Of a DNA stretch of 64,000 nt, positions 42,337 through 51,596 are shown in pieces. The notes under the pieces were generated by a model that made no database searches, had not been told where the DNA came from, and worked only from the letters and a program-made list of their open reading frames with translations. This DNA comes from Erinaceus europaeus (lineage: Eukaryota > Chordata > Mammalia > Eulipotyphla > Erinaceidae): assembly GCF_950295315.1 (NCBI RefSeq), contig NC_080168.1, positions 62,147,838-62,211,837 of the forward strand. The letters are read 5' to 3'. The position numbers and the translations under genes were made by a program. Numbering within the stretch: position 1 is the stretch's first letter; the number at the start of each line of letters is the position of its first letter.

Positions 42337-42432
42337 GGAAGGAAGGAAGGAAGGAAGGAAGGAAGGAAGGAAGGAAGGAAGGAAAGAAGGAAGGAAGGGA
42401 AGGAGGGAGGGAGGGAGGGAGGAAGGAAAGAG
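42337..42432 (+). repeat. Microsatellite (GGAA)n
   Basis: About 95 bp of GGAA/GGAG units at the SINE 3' end. Confidence 0.95.
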
Positions 42433-42433
42433 A

Positions 42434-42592
42434 AGTATGGAAGCATACTCAACCAGCAGAGCACTGGACTTGCATGCTTGAGGTTCCTGGTTTGGTTTCA
42501 TCACCACATGTATCACAGCACCTGTGTGGTGCTCTGGCTTGTCTGTTTGATGTGAAATCCACTTTCATAAAAACCAATAATTAAAAGGGGGG
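42434..42592 (+). repeat. tRNA-derived SINE, 'type 4'
   Basis: 'catactcaaccagcagagcactggacttgcatgcttgaggttcctgg' and 'tgtggtgctctggcttgtctg'; similar to 8172 and 55226. Confidence 0.65.
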
Positions 42593-42599
42593 AACCAAG

Positions 42600-43050
42600 T
42601 AGTGGTGTTGAGGGGGGAGGGAGCAGCTAAACTGGGACTGTTCCCCAGTCTCCACCCATGAGGTTCTAGTGTGACTCCTACATGGAAGAATTGCAAGACA
42701 GACAGTCCAGGGAGATGAGCATTTATTAGGGGAAAAGTAAGGATGCAAAATGGAGAAGGTAAAAGCTATTTTAGGCATGTAGGGGAGGGAGGGGAGAGAC
42801 AGAGAGAGAGGGAGAGAGAGAGCCTGACTAAGGCCCCAAGATTCCTGCTTTCTAGTCCATTCTGGGGAAGGCAGGGCCCTCAGGAGATGAGCTTCATCTT
42901 TGTCTGCAGGTGTCACACCTGCCTCCATCTGCATGTTGTGGCCTTTGCAGTCAGGGAGGGAGGGAGCTGGGGCAGGATATGCAGATACACTGGGCTTCTA
43001 GGCCTGCCCCTGGCTTCCTGTAGGGGGAGGGTGCTGCTAGAATAAGCTAC
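42600..43050. other. Unassigned intronic sequence
   Basis: G-rich and GA-rich patches (42781-42822); no named repeat. Confidence 0.45.
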
Positions 43051-43051
43051 C

Positions 43052-43568
43052 CTCCAATTGTGTCACACCTGGTATAGCATGCATATTACAATGTACAAGG
43101 AGCCCCCCCACCAGAGCTTCACAAGCAGTGAAACAGGGCTGCAGCTCCCCTCTCTCTCTCTCTCTCTCCCTCCCTCCCTCCCTCTCTCCCTCTCTCCCTT
43201 CCTCTCTCCTTCTCTCCCTCTCTCCCTCCCAGGGTTGTCACTGGGACAACAGTATGAACTCACTGCTTCTGGCAGCTATTTTTCTATTTTATTGGATAGG
43301 ACAGAGAGATATTGAGAGGAGAAGGGGAGATAGAGAAGGAGAGAGAAAAATAAACACCTGCAGACCTGCTTCACTGCTTATGAAGCGACCCCCCCACCCC
43401 CCGCAGGTAGGGAGCTGGAGGTTTGAACAGGGATCCTTCTGCGGGTCCTTGATTTTTGAACTATGTGCACTTAACCCAAGGTGAACCACCACCCAACTCC
43501 CCCTTCTCTTTCTCTGTCCCCCTTCCTTTTCAATTTCATTCTGTCTCTATCCAATAAATAAGTAAATG
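43052..43568 (+). repeat. SINE, type 1, split by an inverted SINE
   Basis: 43052-43228 ('tgtcacacctggtatagc', CT-rich run) and 43501-43568 ('ttttcaatttcattctgtctctatccaataaataagtaaatg') are two parts of one SINE; the inserted element is 43229-43500. Confidence 0.78.
43229..43500 (-). repeat. SINE, type 2, nested
   Basis: 'ccagggttgtcactgggacaac...ggataggacagagagatattgag...aaccaccacccaactcccc'. Confidence 0.85.
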
Positions 43569-43577
43569 AGAAAAGGG

Positions 43578-43702
43578 AACAGCTTAAGAGATGACACAGT
43601 TGGTAAGGCATTAGACTCAGGCACAAAGCCCAGAGTTTGAGCCCTAGTATCACATGTGCCAGATGTTCTGGTTTTCCCTCTCTAGTAAATATCCTTAAAA
43701 AG
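43578..43702 (+). repeat. tRNA-derived SINE, diverged
   Basis: 'agatgacacagttggtaaggcattagactcaggcacaaagcccagagtttgagcc' resembles a tRNA-like head with A and B boxes. Confidence 0.55.
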
Positions 43703-43751
43703 AAGGAGAGGGAGAGAAAGAGATAAAAATCATTAAAAAAAAAAAAAAAGG

Positions 43752-44280
43752 GGAGGGAGGGGCAGACAGGCTATGTCACACCTGGTTAAGAGCAGGCAGT
43801 GGCACACCTGGTTAAGCGCACACATTGCAGTGCACAAGGACCCAGATTTAAGGCCCTGGTCCCCACCTACAGGGGAGAGGCTTCTCGAGTATTGAAGTAG
43901 GACTGCAGTTATATCTTCGTCTCTTTCCTTCTCTCTCTCTCTTTTTTAGTTTTTTTATTATCTTTATTTTATTTACTGGATAGAAATACTCAGAAATTGA
44001 GAGGGGAGGAGGAAGATGAAGAAAGAGAGACCCCTGCAGCACTGCTTCACCACTCACAAAGCTTCATCCCAGCAGGTGAGGACCGGAATTGGAACCCAGA
44101 TCTTTGCGCAGAGTAACATGTGTGCTCAACCAGGTGTGCCGCCACCTGGCCCCCTCTCTTTCCTTCTCTCTACCCCCCTCCCTTCTCATTTTTCTCTGCT
44201 CTCCCTCTCTTCTCTCCATTTCTATCTGTCTCTATCCAATAATAAACAAGTAAAAATATTTAAAAAATAATAATAAAGGG
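43752..44280 (+). repeat. SINE, type 1, split by an inverted SINE
   Basis: Host SINE 43752-43936 and 44155-44280. The head is partly duplicated ('tgtcacacctggttaagagc' then 'ggcacacctggttaagcgc'). Confidence 0.87.
43937..44154 (-). repeat. SINE, type 1, nested, with target-site duplication
   Basis: 17-bp duplication tctctttccttctctct at 43920-43936 and 44155-44171 shows a clean insertion into the host SINE's CT-rich region. Confidence 0.93.
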
Positions 44281-44289
44281 TTTTTTTTA

Positions 44290-45205
44290 AGAGAGAGAGA
44301 GAGAAAAGAAGGGAGGGAGAGAAGGGAATTAATTTGAAATGTTCCCTCCTCTTCAGAGGTATTTGTAAAGCAATCTCAGACCCAATGGATGATATAGATA
44401 GTTAGTCAAAGAAGATAAATATTTAACATTAGAGGTTCTCATCCACATACAGAACACCAGTTGAATAAAAATAGATCTGTGGTTAAGAAGGAATCCTCCC
44501 GTAGGCCACACTGGCAAAGACCCAGAAAATCTTTTTAGATGCAGTCACTCTCCTATTGTACTTTTTACACAGCACTTGTTTCCTGTCCATGTCAAAAAGA
44601 ACAAATACAGAGAGCATTAATGCCGGTCTATGCCTTGTCCCACAATCCATACTTAAATTATTTTCCTTGGAGAGAAATAGACACCCTTGGAGCTTGGCTG
44701 GAAGCACCAACTTGTCAGCTTATAAGAGGATCATGTTGGTCCTTCCCCCACAGGCAGAAAAGAATCCAAGAATAAAGAAGTGGTTTCTACTACTGAATGC
44801 TACTTAACAATTTGGAGATAAGGTGCCTGTGGTTTGTGGCTGAAAGCATTGTATGGCCCCAGGTGTCCTGTAACTGTATTCCTTCCCTTTCTTCCTCAGC
44901 AAAACTGTACAGAATGTTACATTCAGTTAAGTGTGACTGCCATTTGTTCTTGACTGCCTGGGGCTGAAAGAAATTATTAACCTCTTCTTATTCACAGGCA
45001 CTAAGTGTCCTTTTAGGTTAAGTGTGGTTTGACTTTTCCCATTCTATGTCTCTTAACCACTATTAATCTTCAGCGCCTTAAAAAAAAAAAAAAAGGCTTT
45101 GGCACACTGCTGTTCAGCAGGTATAACTTGTTGAAGGAATGAAAATGAAAAGCATCTTATCACCTACATTCATGGCTTCTGTAATCTTGCTTTGAAAAAA
45201 GGAAA
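44290..45205. other. Unassigned intronic sequence
   Basis: Unique-looking sequence in BCAT1 intron 10; no exon, repeat or open frame with a recognisable product. Confidence 0.5.
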
Positions 45206-45207
45206 CT

Positions 45208-45476
45208 CTTGGGGGTGCATCTGGTGAAGTGCACATATTAATTACCATGACCAAGGACCTGAGTTTGAGCCCCTTCTCCACCCGCAAGGGAGAAGCTTCA
45301 AGAGTGGTAGTGCAGGTCTGCAGGTGTCCCTATCTATCTATCTATCTATCTACCTATCTATCTATCTCCCCCTCCTCTTTCAATTTCTCTGTTGTATCCA
45401 ATTTAAAAAGAGAGAAAGAAAGAAAGAAAGAAAGAAAGGAAGGAAGAAAGGAAGGAAGGAAGGAAGGAAGGAAGGG

Positions 45477-45531
<55 letters not shown>

Positions 45532-45645
45532 AGGAAAGCAAGAAAGGAAGGAAGGAAGAAAAGAAAAAAAGAAAGGGAAAAATTGCCAGGAGCAGTGGAT
45601 TCGTAGTGGAGGCATGGAGTGCCTGTGGCAATAAAATAAAAACTC
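45208..45645 (+). repeat. SINE, long form, with internal (CTAT)n and (GAAA)n
   Basis: Body '...gcaggtctgcaggtgtccc' then (tatc)n at 45331-45366, 'tttcaatttctctg', a 170-bp (gaaa/ggaa)n at 45409-45580, and the long module 'attgccaggagcagtggattcgtagtgg'. Confidence 0.85.
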
Positions 45646-45904
45646 ACTTTGGGATGGTTTTTCCATCTTGGCCAAATAATGTGTCGATATACTTGTAAGG
45701 ATTCTGAAGCTCATTTTCTGTCACCACTCAAAGGAGGTGAAACATGGTAGTAATTACAGGTAGTATCCCTGCCCTTTCACATTCAAGATTTTTTTTTTGC
45801 CTTTTATAAAAGGTTTTTATACATTTAATGACATTTTTAAATGCTATCAAAACTTCCATTTTTTTTAATGTTAAGTACCTTGGCAATATTCTTTACTCTT
45901 TTCT

Positions 45905-45958
45905 TCACCCTTTAGTTGATAGGTTTATTCCAGGAGATAGATGTTGAGAAATAAGAGA

Positions 45959-46010
<52 letters not shown>

Positions 46011-46078
46011 GGCACTGAGGATTTAACCAGGGATTTCATGTTTGCAAGACAAAATTCTGACACTGTGTCATCTCTTTT
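45905..46078 (-). repeat. Diverged SINE with (GAAA)n
   Basis: 'gatagatgttgagaaataag' then (gaaa)n 45958-46010, 'ggatttaaccagggatttcatg...actgtgtcatctctt'. Confidence 0.5.
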
Positions 46079-46087
46079 CTTTTTCCT

Positions 46088-46305
46088 CCTCTTTTTTTAT
46101 TTATTTAATCTTTTTATTTTTAATTGCCATCAGGGTTATTTCTGGGGCCCAGTGTTGGCCCTACAAATCACTGCTCCCAGCAGTCATACTCTTCTCTTTT
46201 TTCCACCCTTTCTATTTTATTTGATAGAGCAGAAGGAAATTAAGAAGGGGAAAAAAGGAAAGATATAGATAGATACATAGATAGAAGGAAAGAAAGAAGG
46301 AAGGA

Positions 46306-46356
<51 letters not shown>

Positions 46357-46400
46357 GAAAAAGGAAGGAAAGAAAGAAAAGAAAGAAATTAAAAGGGAAG
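46088..46400 (-). repeat. SINE, type 2, truncated, followed by (GAAA)n
   Basis: 'ttgccatcagggttatttctggggcccag...tttgatagagcagaaggaaatt' then (gata)n and (gaaa)n to 46400; the tRNA-like head is absent. Confidence 0.75.
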
Positions 46401-46403
46401 GTA

Positions 46404-47005
46404 GGGGGTCAGGTGGTGGTACACTGGGTTAAGCACACATAGTATGCAAGGATCCTAGTTCATGTCCCCGGATCCCCACCTGTAGGGGGGTCGCTTCACA
46501 AGCTGTGAAGCAGGTCTACAAGTGTCTATCTTTCTCTTCCTCTCTCTGTCCTATTGGAAAAGAAAAAGAAAAAAGCTGGGAGTCGGGCGGTAGCGCAGTG
46601 GATTAAGCGCACGTGGCCCAAAGCACAAGGACCTGTGTAAGGATCCCGGTTAGAGCCCCTGGCTCCCCACCAGCAGGGGAGTCACTTCAAAGGTGGTGAA
46701 GCAGGTATGCGGATGTCTCTCTTTCTCTCCCCCTCTGTCTTCCCCTCCTCTCTCCATTTCTCTCTGTCCTATCCAACAACAATAATATCTATAACAATGA
46801 TAATAATAACCACAACAACCAGGGCAACAAAAGGGAAAAAAATGACCTCCAGGAGCAGTGGATTTGTGGTGCTGGCTCTGAGACTCAGCAATAACCCTGG
46901 AGGCAAAAAAAAAAAAAAAAGAAAGAAAAAGAAAAAAGCCACCAAAAGGGATGGATTGGTAGTGCTGGCACTAAGCCCCAGAGCCTAGATACTACTACTA
47001 ATAAT
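46404..47005 (+). repeat. SINE, type 2, split by a younger type 2 SINE
   Basis: Host pieces 46404-46576 and 46925-47005 ('gccaccaaaagggatggattggtagtgctggcactaagcccc'). Confidence 0.85.
46577..46924 (+). repeat. SINE, type 2, long form, nested, with target-site duplication
   Basis: gaaaaagaaaaaagc at 46562-46576 and 46925-46939. Near consensus, with both 3' modules. Confidence 0.92.
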
Positions 47006-47007
47006 AA

Positions 47008-47115
47008 TGTGGAGGGAGACACCTACAGACCTGTTTCATTATGCGTGAAGCTTCCCCTTGCAGGTGGAGTTGGGGCTCGAACCCAGGTCTTTGCACATGG
47101 CAACTTGTGGCCCCC
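47008..47115 (-). repeat. SINE, type 1 head portion
   Basis: 'gagacacctacagacctgtttcattatgcgtgaagc...gggctcgaacccaggtc'; both ends truncated. Confidence 0.8.
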
Positions 47116-47280
47116 TTTATTCCATCTTTTACACATGCACTTCCTTTTCCATTTCTGCTTTGTTCATGCTGACATAGGCTAACATGTTCTTATTCTATAA
47201 ACATAATTTGTTGATCCCCAAGTGGAGACATAGTCTTTCTTGTACCCATTGTTCTTGTACCCATAGCCAAGGGCCCTTAC

Positions 47281-47358
47281 CTGAATATCCGTCAACTTGG
47301 CCAAGATCCGGCTTGCAAGCTTAGGAGGACCGTTATCCATGGTTGGGATGTGCAGAGT
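47281..47358 (-). CDS. BCAT1: BCAT1 penultimate exon
   Basis: 26 codons, [20 protein letters not shown] then KLTDIQ, in phase 0 at both ends (acceptor ttttcctag, donor gtaagg). It continues directly from ...LYKGE of the previous exon and into YGREES of the last. The block is the C-terminal helix region of BCAT1. Compared with the human sequence as I remember it ([20 protein letters not shown]) it carries one extra proline codon (CCT CCT at 47323-47328), making the exon 78 rather than 75 bp. Frame and splice sites are otherwise intact, so this is a functional exon, not a pseudogene fragment. Confidence 0.96.
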
Positions 47359-47547
47359 CTAGGAAAAATAACCAGACACCAACTGAGGACACTCAGTATT
47401 CAGTGACAGCAAGAGAGACTCTCTATAATTCTCCAAAAAGATAGACACTTCCTTAATTAAAACCAGTGACTCTACAATGTCACAATATATGCTAGCTCCC
47501 TGCAGCAAAGATGTCTTCTGGTGTGACTCTAATATCTATACATTGTG
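47359..47547. other. Unassigned intronic sequence
   Basis: Repeat-free flank upstream (transcript sense) of the penultimate exon. Confidence 0.5.
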
Positions 47548-47975
47548 GAGCTGAGTGGTGGACTACCTGGTGGAGTGCACACATTACAGTGCGTAAGGAT
47601 CTGGATTCAAGCCCCTGGTCCCCACCCACGATGGGGAAGCTTCATAAGTAAGAAAGCAGTATTGCAGGTGTCGCTATCCTTTTTTTAAAAATTATCTTTA
47701 TTTATTATTGGGTAGAGACTGTTAGAAATCAAGAGGGGAGGGGGAGGGAGAGAAGGAGAGACTGAGAGACACCTGCAGCTCTTCTCCACCCCTTGTGAAG
47801 CTTTCCCCCTGCAGGTGGGGACTGGGGGCTTGAACCTGGATCCTTGCACACTGTAACCTGCACTCAACCAGGTGCGCCACCACCCAGCCTCATCTCTATT
47901 CTTCTCTGTCTCCCTCATCCTCCCACAACTTCTCTCTGTCTCTATCCAAAATAAATAAAATATAAAAGTAAATAA
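47548..47975 (+). repeat. SINE, type 1, split by an inverted type 1 SINE
   Basis: Host 47548-47681 and 47893-47975 ('tctctgtctctatccaaaataaataaaat'). Confidence 0.87.
47682..47892 (-). repeat. SINE, type 1, nested
   Basis: 'attatctttatttattattgggtagagactg...gtgcgccaccacccagcctc'. Confidence 0.9.
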
Positions 47976-48161
47976 ATAAACTCACAGATAAACTTTGCCA
48001 TAAGATAAAGCAAGCCCATTCAGGGGTGTAAAGTTAAAGCAAGTCTACAGTTCACAAAAGAGGTTTCTAGACCCATGTCTCCTTCAATCTGTTACTGCAA
48101 AAGCCACTACCCCCACCACCCCGAGTTGCAGTGGCTGGATAAATTCAAGGACCAGAGATGG

Positions 48162-48497
48162 TGTGCTGTTGGGTGCTGAGGGACAGGAGGTACCTGGAGG
48201 TACCTGCAGGTACCGCCCAGGAAATGGGAGTGGTGACAGGTGTGACTTGGAAAGGTATAGGTGGGGCTTGGGTGTTGTAAGCCAGACCGGTGGGTGGGAC
48301 TCTGTCTGTCCAGTTAGTAGTTCTCAGGGGCTTCTCTCTCTCTCTCCCTCCCTCCCTCCCTCCCTCTCTCTCTTCATGGGCCTCCTGTCAAGATGACAGT
48401 ATGGGGTGCCTCTCTCTCTCTTGCTACATGGGCCTTCCCTCTCTCTCTCCCCCCTCTCTCCTCCTCTCTCTCTCCTGTCAAGATGTATGAGGCACCT

Positions 48498-48545
<48 letters not shown>

Positions 48546-48818
48546 GGGTCACCATGTGAGTAAGTTGCTTTTCAGCCACCTCTCTCTCTCTCTCTCTGTC
48601 GGTCTTCCAGCTCTAGATGAATACCCCATCAAAATGTAAGAGAGCTCTGGGGGGCTTCTCCCTTTCCTCCTCTCCTCTCTTCTCCCTTCCCCTTCTCTCC
48701 TCTCTTCTCTCTCTGTTTTCTCGAATAAATTTTTAAACTCCTGGAAATCTTGCTCTCTCCTCAATTCATTGTTGAGATCATGTGTAACGGACTTTTTAAA
48801 TGTTGGAGCAACAAACAC
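48162..48818 (+). mobile_element. Possible LTR with CT-rich expansions
   Basis: Begins tgtgctgttgggtgctg and ends ggagcaacaaacaca, imperfect inverted termini. It contains several expanded (CT)n blocks (48340-48375, 48410-48440, 48502-48541, 48582-48598). 'tctcgaataaatttttaaactcc' (AATAAA, about 48724) is followed by 'cttgctctctcctcaattc', the arrangement of an LTR R/U5. No target duplication was found and no internal region adjoins it. Confidence 0.4.
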
Positions 48819-49205
48819 AGGTCCATCTTCCCCCCAATACAATGGTGACAGCACATGGGGTATAGGGAGACACTGGAGAGCACAGACTTTGCTGCACTGA
48901 GTTTGCACACATGGGGACTGGGGTACCAGGATATTGCACAAGCACATAGAAAACGGGAACGTAAGCACAAAAAGTGCCCACTGTGGGAGGAGTTTTGGGT
49001 AAGGTAACCAACCACACCTGGAGCTTCCAGCTGACCAATAGGAGGCTGGCCAGGTGTGAGGAGTGTAGAGTTTAAGAGAAGAAAGTTGACACGTGGAAGG
49101 CCCTTCTTGGAACATCTCCAGGGTCCTCTGGTACCTGCCCCCAAGTTTTCTTCTCTAACTTCACTTTCTCACAAAAGAGTAAGATTTGCAAATTGCATAC
49201 CTATC
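48819..49205. other. Unassigned intronic sequence
   Basis: No named repeat. Could be adjoining ERV internal sequence if 48162-48818 is an LTR, but no primer binding site is evident. Confidence 0.4.
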
Positions 49206-49211
49206 ATGCAT

Positions 49212-49398
49212 GTTTCCTTTTTATCTATAGAGACAGAGAGAAAGTTAAAGGGGAGAGGGAGAGAGACAAGAGATATCTTCAGCCCCACTTTACCACTTGT
49301 GAAGCTTTCCCCCTGCAGATGAGGATCAGGGGCTTGAACCTGCATCCTTGCATGCTGTAATGTGTTGGCTTAACTAGGTTTGACACCGCCTGGTCCTC
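49212..49398 (-). repeat. SINE, type 1
   Basis: 'ttttatctatagagacagagagaaagtt...ctttccccctgcagatgagg...gacaccgcctggtcc'. Confidence 0.85.
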
Positions 49399-50103
49399 TC
49401 CCTTGTAATTCTTTCAGGAGAATTTGCATCCAGCCCAATGAAAGGGAACTTACCCTCCCACCTCCTCATACAATATCCTTGACTTATAGCTGAGCCACAG
49501 CCATTCATAGCCTCCTGGCCTGCGAGCTTTGACTGTTTGATTTTAGTAGTTGACCACACTCACCTTTTCCCCAGCAAATTCGTTAAGGTAATTAGGTGTA
49601 TCTTTTAGTTTTAAATGCTCCCTGAAACAAGATCACTAAATACATGTCAAACATTATATGCCTCTTATTTCTACAGGTGGAATAATAATTACACTTTGAG
49701 CCATATGACTTAATGACAATTTTGAATCAAAATAAAAAGCCAATCATATTTTATAGCCAGATACCATCCTAATAAGAGCTGAGTTATCACCACAGTATTG
49801 ACATTTAATCTTTCTCCCTTGATGCAGTCGACCTGTAGTTGGAATTAGTCAGGAGCTATTCACTAAAAGCAAATTCAAAAATCTGAAGCACTAAAATGTC
49901 AATAAAAGCGGGGGGGGGGGGGGGAGATCAATCCAAAGAGCTGATGTAATTCTAATGCTGAATTGTGAAACACTTAACATTACATTTAGTGAGTAATTTA
50001 AGTTAACCACATTTTTAGAACAACATTCACATTCTCTGTGTCTTGTGTCAAACTCTCCAGGTAATAAATAAAACATACACACATCTTCTTTAACAAAATT
50101 AAA
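49399..50103. other. Unassigned intronic sequence with G14 run
   Basis: Poly(G) at about 49911-49924, otherwise unique-looking. Confidence 0.5.
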
Positions 50104-50105
50104 TG

Positions 50106-50235
50106 ATGGGCCTAAGAGATAGCTGTGTAAGGTGTGTGCCCAGCCTTGGTTTGAGTACCAGCTCCACATGGCAGTGTCACAGGCATGTGTTGCTGCAGTG
50201 TCTCCCTTTGTCTCTTCTCTCAACTTGAATGAAAA
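50106..50235 (+). repeat. tRNA-derived SINE, diverged
   Basis: 'gggcctaagagatagctgtgtaagg' head and B-box-like 'ggtttgagtacc'. Confidence 0.5.
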
Positions 50236-50237
50236 GG

Positions 50238-50447
50238 TCAGCCAGGCAGTGACACACCTAGTTAAGCACTCACACTACAGTGTTCAAGGACCCAAGTTCA
50301 AGCCCCTGGTCCCTACCTGTAGGACGAAAGCTTCACGAGTGGTGAAGCAGGGCTGCAGCTGTCTCTCTATGTCTCTCACTGTCTATCTGCCCCCCCTCTC
50401 AATTTTTCTGTCTCTTTCCAATAGTAAATAATAATTAAAAAGTGATT
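50238..50447 (+). repeat. SINE, type 1
   Basis: 'gtcagccaggcagtgacacacctagttaagc' head, 'aatagtaaataataattaaaaag' tail. Confidence 0.88.
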
Positions 50448-50533
50448 AAATGGTCCTTGCATGAAAAGGTCTACCTGGGATGGGTGAATTTATATATGCT
50501 TGACACCCAGACTCTACAGAGGAAGGGAGAAAC

Positions 50534-50584
<51 letters not shown>
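50534..50584 (+). repeat. (AC)n microsatellite next to a BCAT1 splice donor
   Basis: About 25 uninterrupted AC units. In BCAT1 pre-mRNA this is (GU)n starting 50 bases after the 5' splice site at 50634. Confidence 0.97.
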
Positions 50585-50586
<2 letters not shown>

Positions 50587-50634
50587 AAGCAAGCAAGTTG
50601 GAAAATGACAGGTAGTGCAGAAAGGCTGTCTTAC

Positions 50635-50775
50635 CTCCCCCTTGTAAAGTATATCAGACACGGGGCACACAATGCAAGCTGTCCCGGAGCCAAACATCTC
50701 CCTCACTCGGCCGCCTTCCAGAGCAGAGATCAAGTCATCCATGGTGAGGTACCTCTCCGACACCTTAAAGTCACC
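50635..50775 (-). CDS. BCAT1: BCAT1 exon with the CXXC redox motif
   Basis: 47 codons beginning [15 protein letters not shown] and ending SDILYKGE; phase 0 at both ends (acceptor aaacag, donor gtaaga). It contains [12 protein letters not shown]: the SGT region of fold-type IV aminotransferases that helps hold the PLP phosphate, and a CXXC pair (codons at 50665-50676) matching the thiol switch described for human BCATs (CVVC in BCAT1, CQVC in BCAT2). The middle residue is Ile here. This exon supports BCAT1 over BCAT2 by '[11 protein letters not shown]' (BCAT2 has CPVHRILYK). Very strongly conserved otherwise. Confidence 0.97.
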
Positions 50776-50988
50776 CTGTTTGCAATATGAGAAACAAAGG
50801 CAGATGTAATCTCCAAGAAAGGCATGAGACCACTCCAGGACAACCCTGTGGTTCTCTTTCTACGTCAAAGGCTGCCCGAGATAGATAAAGCTGTGGTCAT
50901 ACTGATGGAAGAGACACCCTCTCCTGGAGAGGAGGAGTTTCCTTGGAGATCACAAGTGTCTCAGAATGAGATGATCATAAGGTCAAGT

Positions 50989-51584
50989 GTTTTTCAGCCA
51001 CCAAGTCTCAGATGCTACCATGATGCCAACCTGACTTCCATAAGCAGACGACCTCACCAGTGTGTCCTGGAACCCCACCTCCCCAGAGCCCTGCCCTACA
51101 AGGGAAAGACAGAAACAGGCTGGGGTCAATGCCCATGTCCGAAGAGAAGCAATTACAGAAGCCAGAACTCCCACCTTCTGCAAAGAATTTTGGTCCAGAG
51201 GCCAGGTGGTGGCACACCTGATTGAGCACACATGTTACAATGCACAAGCACCCAGGTTAAAGGCCAGTCCTCACCTGCAGGAGGAAAGCTTTCCAAGTTG
51301 TGTAGTAATGCTGCAGGTGTCTTTCTGCTTCTTTCCCTCTCTAACCCCACCTTCCCTCTAGATGTCTGCCTATCTCTATCCAGTAAATAAATAAAGATAA
51401 TAAAAGAAATTAAAAAAAAAAAAGAATTTTGGTCTATACTTCCAGAGGGATAAATAGGGAAGCTTCCAATGGAGGGGATGGGATGCAGAACTCTAGAGGT
51501 GGGAATTGTATGGAATTGTAGCTCTCCTATCACACAATCTTACTGATCATTATTAAATTGCTAATAAGATAAGTAAATAAATAA
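50989..51584 (+). repeat. Family A poly(A) retroposon with target-site duplication
   Basis: 5'-truncated copy from 'gtttttcagccaccaagtctcagatgctacc' to '...cacacaatcttactgatcattattaaattgctaataag' and an (aaat)n tail. 12-bp duplication ataaggtcaagt at 50977-50988 and 51585-51596. Interrupted by the SINE at 51196-51420. Starts about 215 bases upstream (transcript sense) of the BCAT1 exon at 50635-50775. Confidence 0.9.
51196..51420 (+). repeat. SINE, type 1, nested in family A, with target-site duplication
   Basis: aaagaattttggtc at 51182-51195 and 51421-51434. 'aggccaggtggtggcacacctgattgagc' head, 'ccagtaaataaataaagataat' tail. Confidence 0.95.
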
Positions 51585-51596
51585 ATAAGGTCAAGT

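Noticed and set aside
48549..49115. 188-codon open frame on the minus strand, the longest in the window
   Set aside because: Starts in unassigned intronic sequence and ends in CT-rich repeats; no recognisable domain, no conserved motif, no splice or promoter context.
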